Of a stretch of 39,567 bases of DNA, positions 15,234-23,000 are shown piece after piece. The position numbers and the translations under genes are program-made. The DNA lies in contig CAMZEA010000005.1 in the NCBI GenBank assembly GCA_947305655.1, positions 1-39,567 of the forward strand, written 5' to 3'. The notes under the pieces were generated by a model. That model was not told where the DNA came from. It saw only the letters and a list, made by a program, of their open reading frames with translations, and ran no database searches. Position 1 is the stretch's first letter. Each line of letters begins with the position of its first letter. This DNA is from an uncultured Candidatus Saccharibacteria bacterium (GTDB lineage: Bacteria; Patescibacteriota; Saccharimonadia; Saccharimonadales; Saccharimonadaceae).

Positions 15234-16004
15234 TTACGCAATTTTTGCTAAGCACTCTGCAGTCAAAACAATATCTTCGACGGTCGAACCGCGCGAAAGG
15301 TCGGAAACTGGTTTGTTGAAGCCGAGAAGGATTGGGCCGGCAATATGAGCGCCCGCGAATTGCTCGAGAGACTTGGCGAGGATATTGCCAGCATTGATGT
15401 CTGGAACGATGAGGACGTTGGCCTGGCCAGCGACTGGAGAACCACCATGCGCGGCAGATTTCTTTTCGCCGATACGGGCGTTCACGGCGGCATCGAGCTG
15501 CATTTCGCCATCAACAACGATGTCCGGGCGCTTAGCGCGGATGCTGCCTAACGCTTCGTGGATTTTGTCGAGCGATGGGTCGTTCGTGCCAGAGCCGAAG
15601 GTCGAGAAGCTCAACATTGCAACACGCGGTTCGTCGTCAAGAATCTTGACAGCCGCATCATTTACGAGCTCGATAATTTCAGCGAGCTGAACGGCAGACG
15701 GATTCTTGCAGGTCGCGCAATCGGAAAGAATATAGCGGCGGCCATCCGGCAAATACGCAACGCAAATACTCGTAAAAACGTGGAAGCCATCGAGCGTACC
15801 GAAAACTTCACGAACGCCAAGAATCACATCGCGCGTCGAGAAATCGACGCCAGCAATTAATGCGTCGGCTTGACCGTCTTGGACTTTTTGCGCAGCAGCA
15901 ACGACGTCGCTCGCTTCCAGAATCGGCTCGACGGTGCCGGCTAGTTTTGCGACAGCAGCCTGGATATACTCATTGTTGGCTTCAGGAAAAATAATCTTCT
16001 TCAT
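15234..16004 (-). CDS. pta: Phosphate acetyl/butyryltransferase family protein, unusually short (probable phosphotransacetylase)
   Basis: 256 residues matching the phosphotransacetylase domain, which interconverts acetyl phosphate and acetyl-CoA. Signatures are DALIAGVDFSTRD, VAMLSFSTFGSG, PDIVVDGEMQLDAAV, SPVAGQANVLIVPDINAGNI and GFNKPVSDLSRGSTVEDI. The usual enzyme has about 320-335 residues. Here the first roughly 80 residues of the substrate-free lobe are missing between FPEANNEYIQ and the DALIAG strand. The start at 16004 is chosen because TATAAT (16016-16011) lies exactly 6 nt upstream and the longer frame adds non-family sequence. It could complete the phosphoketolase route by turning acetyl phosphate into acetyl-CoA. 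Activity of the short form is not proven by sequence. Confidence 0.88.
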   Translation of the reverse strand: MKKIIFPEANNEYIQAAVAKLAGTVEPILEASDVVAAAQKVQDGQADALIAGVDFSTRDVILGVREVFGTLDGFHVFTSICVAYLPDGRRYILSDCATCKNPSAVQLAEIIELVNDAAVKILDDEPRVAMLSFSTFGSGTNDPSLDKIHEALGSIRAKRPDIVVDGEMQLDAAVNARIGEKKSAAHGGSPVAGQANVLIVPDINAGNILAKSLEQFAGAHIAGPILLGFNKPVSDLSRGSTVEDIVLTAECLAKIA

Positions 16005-16011
16005 ACTCTTA

Positions 16012-16719
16012 TTATATACTGCGAATGGCCGTAATGAGTTCGCTAGTATTAAGACCCTTCGAGAAGTCGAGGCCGAGCGATTCAAATTTTTCCGCGTAGC
16101 GTTCTTTTAGGCCATTAAGTTCCCCGATTTTATCATCAAAGACAGAGTCCGGACAAACCGCAATGCAGGTCGCGGCGGTGTCAATAATTTCGCGAGCGTC
16201 CTTTGCAAAATCGCCAATAACTGCGCGAATATCCTTGAAGTCTTCGAGCTCGATTTCTTCGAGTGCAAGGCCGAGATCCTCGAGCGTATGTGAAACACGA
16301 TAGAAACTAGCAGCATCGACTTCCGCAGAACTTAGATTGTGAAGCTCGGACGCGACAGCAGTAAGCGCAGCACGAAGTTCGAGCAATGTGTCGATTTTCT
16401 CGGAATTATTATGTAAGGCGCCGCGATAAGATTCGAGCGACTGCAGAATGTCGGTGCGATGATTCTTCATATAGTCATTCTGACGGTATTCACTCAAGGT
16501 CTGATCAAGACGAGTAGTGCCCTCAGCATAGAGCGCCTTGTTGCCGCTCGCGAATGATGCAGAAATTAGACCAAGCTCGACTGAAATAGTTTCCGATTGC
16601 TCGCGCGCTCTAATATAGTCGTGATGGTCTTTTGCAAAGAACAACAAGAAGACTTCTGTGCCGGCCAAAATGAGCGCAACAGTAAAGGCAATAGTAGCTA
16701 TGATACGCTGGCGTCTCAT
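16012..16719 (-). CDS. Hypothetical membrane-anchored helical protein coupled to the acyltransferase
   Basis: 235 residues. The start, MRRQRIIATIAFTVALILAG, is one membrane anchor with a short basic cytoplasmic end. The rest (about 30-235) is rich in heptad-like helices and probably lies outside the membrane as an alpha-helical bundle, like many sensor or scaffold ectodomains. There is no recognised family. The start at 16719 is chosen because its ATG overlaps the stop of the acyltransferase gene (ATGA) and GGGGGTG precedes it by 4 nt. The longer frame upstream lies inside the acyltransferase. Coupling suggests it assists or regulates cell-wall acyl modification. Two cysteines, in CIAVCPDS, could form a disulfide. 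Confidence 0.75.
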   Translation of the reverse strand: MRRQRIIATIAFTVALILAGTEVFLLFFAKDHHDYIRAREQSETISVELGLISASFASGNKALYAEGTTRLDQTLSEYRQNDYMKNHRTDILQSLESYRGALHNNSEKIDTLLELRAALTAVASELHNLSSAEVDAASFYRVSHTLEDLGLALEEIELEDFKDIRAVIGDFAKDAREIIDTAATCIAVCPDSVFDDKIGELNGLKERYAEKFESLGLDFSKGLNTSELITAIRSI

Positions 16720-18566
16720 TTGCGCACCCCCTTCAGCACATTGCTCAGCATATTGGCGTAAGTCGTACGACCTTCGGGGTTGAGATGAATATGGTCGGCA
16801 TACATAAGTGACCAATTATTGTGCGCGATTGACCACCAGTCGGCGAGATATACATTTTGATGCGAATCAGCAAAAGCCTTGAGGGCCGCATTTTGTTTTT
16901 CGCGTGGCTGGAGCGGACCAGCATAGGCCGTGATAAGCACAAAGTCATGATCATTCCCTGCGACGTTAACGATGTCGCGGAGAGTCAGTTCCGTAATATT
17001 ACGCTCATTAGTAGCAAGACTGATCACGATGGTTTTGGCGAGGTGCCCACTTGCGGCGTAGCCGGCAATGAGGCCAGTAGCAGTCTCGATGCCGCGCGAT
17101 TCTTTAGCATCCACATAAGACTTCGAGATGGTCGATTCGATGGCAGCTTTGGCGCCCAAAGTCACCGAATCGCCGATTACGAGAACGTCCGCGTCATTTG
17201 CAGAAGTAACCGTAACGACGGAATTTGGATCGACTTCTGATTGCGTAGATTTTGCGAGTTCAAGTTTATTCGACAGAGTCTTTGTTGTTTGTTCAAGAAG
17301 CTGCGAAGCTTTGAGATAGTCGGCATTTTTCGAAGCGGTCGAAATGACTTTTTCGGTCTGCTGGTCAGCATTCTGACTCAACTGTTCAGCGATGCTAGAA
17401 ACGCGCGGCGCGCGGATAAGCGTGACAGTCGAAGTCGCAACGAGCGCAACCGCAATTGCGACATAGGCAATGCGCGCCGCGAGCGGCTGCTTGATGAATT
17501 TGCGACGAAGATTTTTGATGCGCAAAACATTATAGATAATCGAAGCGAGCACAATGCTTAGGCTAATATTGATGATTACATAACCCCACTCTTCTGTGTC
17601 CGCCGGAAGTAGCTGTGGCAATAAAATATATAGCGGCCAATGAAAAAGATATATCCCATAGGCGAGATTACCGGTACTTTCAATGATGCGGATAAGATTA
17701 TTAGTTTTATGGCGCTCGCGGATGTTGCGCTGAAGTTTAATGACACAGGCAATAATAATCAAGGTAAGAATCGTAACCGCATGGAAGCCAAACATGAATG
17801 TGAGCGGATTATCATAATGCAAGAAGAATGCGAGCACAAGAATGGCGCCGAGACTCGCGAACATTGCAATCGCGGCGAGACGTTTGGTTGTGCGTGGCGG
17901 ACGCGGGAAAAGTTGACTAAAGACCGCAAAGGCCGCGCCAAAACAGAACGCCGTCATATGCGAATCGAGTGCAAAATATGCGCGGTCTGGCATACCAAAA
18001 ATGCCACCATAGAAGAACATGAGAACCCAAGAAATGATGCCGAGCACAATCATCGAGACGCCAAAAGTTTTTAGCGCATTTTTGCGATTCTTAATGAGTG
18101 CGAGGAAGAGCTTCATGATGAGCGGAACGATGAGATAGAATTGGAAAATTAGCGCGAGAAACCAAGTGTGTTCGAAAACATTTGGAAGGTACGTATTTTC
18201 ATATGCCCCACCCGAAAAAAGCTCAAAGAAATTCGTCGTGAAAGTTAGGGCGCCGAGCGTATTCGTGCGCGCGCCGGTCAAAATATCCAGATTAACCATG
18301 AGCCCGAGCGCAAGCGTTAAAAGGACACAAAAAATAAGGGTCGGGTACAAACGTTTCAAACGCCCAAGAATAAAACTGCCGTACTTAAAACCGCCGTCGG
18401 CCAGAACATTTTGGACAAGTTTGCCCGCAATCAAAAAGCCGGACAAGCAAAAGAATATTTCGACCGCTACAAAACCACCTGGAAGAATGTTTCGGAAAAG
18501 ATGGTAGGCAACGATTAACGCAATCGCGAAAAATCTTAACGAATTGATGCCTACCAACTTCTTCAT
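16716..18566 (-). CDS. Acyltransferase-3 fused to an SGNH domain (OatA-like O-acetyltransferase)
   Basis: 616 residues. The first about 350 form the multi-helix acyltransferase-3 domain, beginning MKKLVGINSLRFFAIALIVAYH with the conserved His and the FFCLSGFLI motif. After one more membrane helix and a linker comes an SGNH hydrolase-like domain at about 455-616. It carries VIGDSVTLG (Ser467), SLATNERN (Asn520) and ADHIHLNPEG (Asp591, His594). This architecture moves acetyl groups across the membrane and attaches them to wall polymers, as in OatA, where the target is peptidoglycan muramic acid. The target here could also be teichoic acid or surface glycan. TGCTATCAT lies 8 nt before the ATG, so the mRNA is near-leaderless. 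It overlaps the downstream helical protein gene. Confidence 0.93.
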   Translation of the reverse strand: MKKLVGINSLRFFAIALIVAYHLFRNILPGGFVAVEIFFCLSGFLIAGKLVQNVLADGGFKYGSFILGRLKRLYPTLIFCVLLTLALGLMVNLDILTGARTNTLGALTFTTNFFELFSGGAYENTYLPNVFEHTWFLALIFQFYLIVPLIMKLFLALIKNRKNALKTFGVSMIVLGIISWVLMFFYGGIFGMPDRAYFALDSHMTAFCFGAAFAVFSQLFPRPPRTTKRLAAIAMFASLGAILVLAFFLHYDNPLTFMFGFHAVTILTLIIIACVIKLQRNIRERHKTNNLIRIIESTGNLAYGIYLFHWPLYILLPQLLPADTEEWGYVIINISLSIVLASIIYNVLRIKNLRRKFIKQPLAARIAYVAIAVALVATSTVTLIRAPRVSSIAEQLSQNADQQTEKVISTASKNADYLKASQLLEQTTKTLSNKLELAKSTQSEVDPNSVVTVTSANDADVLVIGDSVTLGAKAAIESTISKSYVDAKESRGIETATGLIAGYAASGHLAKTIVISLATNERNITELTLRDIVNVAGNDHDFVLITAYAGPLQPREKQNAALKAFADSHQNVYLADWWSIAHNNWSLMYADHIHLNPEGRTTYANMLSNVLKGVRK

Positions 18567-18622
18567 ATATTTTTATGATAGCAAGATTAATAACAGATTA
18601 AAAACTTGAGCGTTTTCAGAAT

Positions 18623-18630
18623 GATACAAT
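18623..18630 (+). promoter_or_regulatory. Extended -10 promoter of the exonuclease I gene (leaderless)
   Basis: TGATACAAT with its hexamer at 18625-18630 and exactly 6 nt to the ATG at 18637. The A of the start codon is the predicted first base. Confidence 0.65.
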
Positions 18631-18636
18631 AGTTTT

Positions 18637-19989
18637 ATGGAACAGTCATTTTTCTTTTATGACCTAGAAACTTCGGGGCTTAGCCCGCGCGTGGACCGCA
18701 TTATGCAGTTTGCCGGCCAGCGCACAAACATGAATCTCGAGCCGATTGGTGAGCCGGTAAATTTGCTTATCAAACTCGCCGACGATACCCTGCCGAGCCC
18801 ATATGCGATTATGGTGACCGGCATCACGCCACAAAGCACGCAGCTCGATGGCCTAACCGAGGCTGAGTTTTGCAAGTATGTGCTCGAAGAAATTTTCACG
18901 CCCGGCACGATTGCGGTTGGCTACAACTCGGTACGCTTCGACGACGAGCACATGCGCTACTGCTTCTGGCGCAATTTCCGCGACCCATACGAATGGCAAT
19001 GGAAGGATGAACGCAGTAAATGGGATTTGCTCGATGTCGTGCGCATGACTCGTGCACTCCGTCCAGAAGGAATTAACTGGCCGGTAACTGAGGAAGGTAA
19101 GGCTACGAACCGTCTCGAACTTATCACAAAAATAAATGGCATTTCGCACGAGAACGCACATGACGCGCTCGCGGACGTAAATGCGCTCATCGATGTCACG
19201 CGCCTCATCCGCGACAAGCAACCTTCGCTTTATGACTACCTACTAAAAATGCGTAGCAAGAAAGCCGTCCAGCAACTCGTAAACCTCGATAAGCCAGCGC
19301 CATTCGTTTATAGCTGCGGCCAATATTCAAGCACGCATAATAAGACTTCGGTCGCATATCCGATTGCTCCCGCAAAGAATGGCAACGTGCTCGTTTTCGA
19401 TTTGCGCATTAATCTTGACGAATTGTTAGCCGAAGAAGAGCCGAAATTCTTCCCGACCGTGAAGGAATTAAAATATAACCACTGTCCAGCCGTAGCGCCA
19501 CTCGGCGTACTTAGCCAAGGCGATGGTTGGGAGAAAATTGGGCTTACCGAAGAAGTCGTCAAAAAGAATCTTGATTCCCTTCTCGCGCATCCGGATTTCA
19601 TCGAACGCATGCGTAGCGAGAATGAGGCAAAAACTGAATTCCCGGAAGCGGCCGACAGTGAAAGCGCGCTCTATGATGGCTTCCTCGATACGCAAGACAA
19701 AACAAAATGTCTCGCCGTTGCTCGCGCAACCGCAAATCAACTAGCCGACTTCCACCCAGATTTCGTCGACTCACGTCTACCGGATTTGCTGCTACATTAT
19801 AAGGCCCGCAACTTCGCGAATTCCCTTTCCGAATCCGAGAGTAAACAGTGGGAAGAATACCGCGCCGCACGCATCAAGGCGCATGCTAACGATTATATCC
19901 GCGCCATTCAGGAACTCGCAGAAGCCGGGAAAGATCCATACTTGCTCGAAGAATTACAGCTCTGGTATCAATCGCTTTTGCCATATTAA
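18637..19989 (+). CDS. sbcB: Exodeoxyribonuclease I
   Basis: 450 residues matching the 3'-5' single-strand exonuclease SbcB/ExoI, which acts in recombination and repair. The N-terminal DEDDh nuclease core has FFYDLETSGLSP (Asp9, Glu11), VRFDDEHMRYCFW (Asp102/103) and NAHDALADVNALI (His175, Asp180). The ExoI-specific middle and C-terminal regions follow, including KKAVQQLVNL, HCPAVAPLGVL and LPDLLLHYKARNF. The length is close to that of the E. coli enzyme (about 475). There is no ribosome site, and the start sits 6 nt after an extended -10. It is convergent with the large surface protein gene, with a shared terminator. Confidence 0.95.
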   Translation: MEQSFFFYDLETSGLSPRVDRIMQFAGQRTNMNLEPIGEPVNLLIKLADDTLPSPYAIMVTGITPQSTQLDGLTEAEFCKYVLEEIFTPGTIAVGYNSVRFDDEHMRYCFWRNFRDPYEWQWKDERSKWDLLDVVRMTRALRPEGINWPVTEEGKATNRLELITKINGISHENAHDALADVNALIDVTRLIRDKQPSLYDYLLKMRSKKAVQQLVNLDKPAPFVYSCGQYSSTHNKTSVAYPIAPAKNGNVLVFDLRINLDELLAEEEPKFFPTVKELKYNHCPAVAPLGVLSQGDGWEKIGLTEEVVKKNLDSLLAHPDFIERMRSENEAKTEFPEAADSESALYDGFLDTQDKTKCLAVARATANQLADFHPDFVDSRLPDLLLHYKARNFANSLSESESKQWEEYRAARIKAHANDYIRAIQELAEAGKDPYLLEELQLWYQSLLPY

Positions 19990-20018
19990 AAAGAACCGGT
20001 CCTATCCGGTTCTTTTTG
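19990..20018. terminator. Bidirectional terminator between sbcB and the LRR surface protein
   Basis: AAAGAACCGG (19990-19999) and CCGGTTCTTT (20006-20015) pair perfectly around a 6-nt loop, with T runs on the plus strand and A runs before the stem. Confidence 0.9.
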
Positions 20019-20026
20019 TTACCCGA

Positions 20027-23000
20027 CTAACGACGTTTGCGCACTAGGAAGAACAGCGTGCCAGCAGCAGCTACGGCACCGGAGAGAACGGTAACGAACT
20101 TCACAATCTCATCGCCAGTCTTTGGCGTATCTGGGGTCGGGGTAGGAGCTGGAGTTGGTTCCGGTTCTGGCTCTGGTTCCGGCTCCGGTTCCGGTTCTGG
20201 TTCCGGCTCTGGGGTTGGCACGAAGTCGCGAGGATCAACATTGGTATTCGCAAGGTAAGCGGTATACTTGTCTGTGTGCTTGAGGTCGACCGTTAGAACT
20301 GCTGGGTCATCGTCAGCTGGGCGAATGAGGTAAGCAAGGTTAGCGAAGTTCTGGTTTGTGAGGTCTAGCTCAGCTACTGGTACTGGAGTATCCCAGACTG
20401 TACCGAAGGCTTCGTTCTCAGCTATAGTTTCAGCCATATGCTCGAAGTTGAGGCCTTTGCCAGCTCTTGAATAGGCATTGCCGTCAAACTCTTGCCAACT
20501 GTCAGATTCGAGGATAATACCATCGCGGCGCATTGCGTAGACGATGAGATCGGATTTATCGAAATCGGTATCGTCGTCAGTGAGCAGTACGGTTGGATGG
20601 TTGCTAGTTAAGTAAAGAACCTCATCGAGTGGGTAGAAGGTACCATCAAAGTCTGCACGTTGCTCGGAAGCGGCATAGGCTTCGGTCCTAGCCGTAGAGT
20701 AAGCATAGATATCCGTGCCTTCTGGGATAGTAGGACCAACTACAGCGCGAGTGACTCCACGGGTTGGTTGAGTATAGCCATCAAGGCTCTGGTCCTGAAT
20801 GATGGTATCGCCCCAGATGAAGATGCGCTTTAGGTTGTTGTCGCGAGCAAAGGCTGCATTCTTGATGTCCGTAATCTTGTAGTCTACCTGAGCTTCTTCA
20901 AGGAGTTCATCGTTGTAGAAGGTGAACTCTGGGATAGTGGCGCCACTGAAGTTGCGAGGGACCGTAACCTTCTTGAGCTTTGGCATATTAGCGAAGCTAT
21001 GGCCTGCCGAAGCATCGAACTTCGCTGCCGTGAGGTCGAACTTAGTCGAGGAATCGCCGAGTTCAGTGAAGCCGGTGCCTTCGAAGGCATTAGGCTTAAC
21101 GGCAATGGTCTTGTTCTTGGAGCCAGCAGAGAAGAGGAAGGTGTCTAGCTTAGCATCGCCGGTGAAGGCCTTCTCGCCAATTACTGCGAGATCTGAGTCG
21201 CCGGTTGCGTCAACCTTAGTGAGATTATCGCAACCCTCGAATGCGGCATAGGAAATACCAACGAGATTCTTCAATACTACTTCGTCCATTGGCATGCTCC
21301 AGAATTCCTGCTGGAATGGTAGGGTTGGATTCTCGGCATAGGCTGGGAGAGTAGAAGATTCGATGACGAGCTTGTCTAGGTCTGCATTCCAGAAGATCTG
21401 GTGGACGAGCTGGTCTTCAGTATCGTCGTAGGTAAGAGCAGGCTTAATGGTGACAGTATTGTAATGGACGTCGCGGCTACCGGCGTTGAAGGCGGATTTA
21501 CCGATGTAGGTGACAGTTGAAGGGACAGTAATGTCGTCGGCAATGTCTGCTTCGTAGAAGGCAGCTTCGTTAATGGACTTTACGCCTTCTGGGAGACCGT
21601 TTACGATCGTGCCAGTTGCGCCCTGGAAGGCTGCGCGCTCAATCGTCTTGGTGGAGCTTGGAATTTCGAACTCGCCTTCAATAGTTGCATCGTGGAAGGC
21701 ACCTTCGTTCACGACCTTGAGGCCGCCAGGAAGAATGAGCGTACCGATATGCGAGTTAGCAAAGGCATATGGCTGCTCTGTGATTTTAGTCCAGCTTGTA
21801 GCACTCATATCTACAACGCCGAAGGTTAGGCCGGAGAAGAAACCGGTAGTACCATCAATTTCTGTCACGTTCTTGTCGGTGAAGACAAGGGCGCCATATT
21901 CGTCGCCGGCCTCAATCTGGCCGGAGCAGTTTACATCCCGCCAACCATAGCCAGATACGAAGACTCGGTCTTCGCAGGTCCCATACATTTCCGTCTTATT
22001 GAAGACTGTATAGAATGTTTCTACTGTTGGGGTTGCGCCGCTCCCCTGCGAATCAGGGATGAAGTTTTGATCGAGAACCCTCCATGTCGGGTAAAGCCCC
22101 TCTGTGTAATCAATCAATGATTGAGGGAAGCTATCATATGTCGCTGGTCCAGCATAAGGCGCAGATGCAATTCTTGCCCAGTCGGCATCAATTGTAATAT
22201 CGCGTAAGGTTGGAATCTGAGCGAAGGTTCCTGGGCGCAAGAATTCAAGGGTGTCAGGGATATAGACGTCTACGAGGCGTGTGCCGCGGAAGGCCTCATA
22301 GCCTAAGCGCTTGAGGTTTGGAGAGTGTAGGCTCGCAGTCAAATTCTTGTCCCCCCAGAAGGCACGGTCGCCGATATATTCGAGACCCTCAGGCAAGTCT
22401 TTGATGGTTATACCATCGCCGCAGTTGCGATACTGGGAAGCATTACAGAAGAATGCTCCATCACCGATAACTTTGAGCGTGCTCGGCAAGACTACCTCCT
22501 CCTCAATTAATGCATCAGTGAACGCCATCGCGCCAATTGTTTCGACGCCACTCGGGAGCGTGAGCTTGCCGATTTGGCCGTGGTGGAAGATGAATGGAGA
22601 GATGGCCTTCCACGGCGTGGCGCCGAAGTCTACTTCGCTGGCGTTTACCTGACCAAAGTAATGACCGGTTGGGCCAGACATGCTAATATCTTCGCCGTAA
22701 CCTTCTCCGCTAGTATTGATGATGCCACTATAGCGGTAGCCGTTGGCTGCCTGAACATATGGCGCCGTAACTGCTTTTTCAGTGAAGGTAATTTTGCCAT
22801 AACGTTGACGGTAGCCCATGGATGAGATATTCGAGTAATTAAGCCCCCATTCTTCTTTCTTTTCCTCAGAAGGATCCCACCTAGTTACGCCTTCGCCGCC
22901 GAATTGGGCGATAAACTTTTTATATGTATTCCCTTCACCCGAACCAATCTTAGACCAGTTTTCGTCGTCAACTAAAACTTTACCGGCAAGAATTAGGTTA

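Noticed and set aside
20157-20213. CRISPR or intergenic satellite repeat
   Set aside because: It is an in-frame Pro-Glu coding tract of the surface protein.
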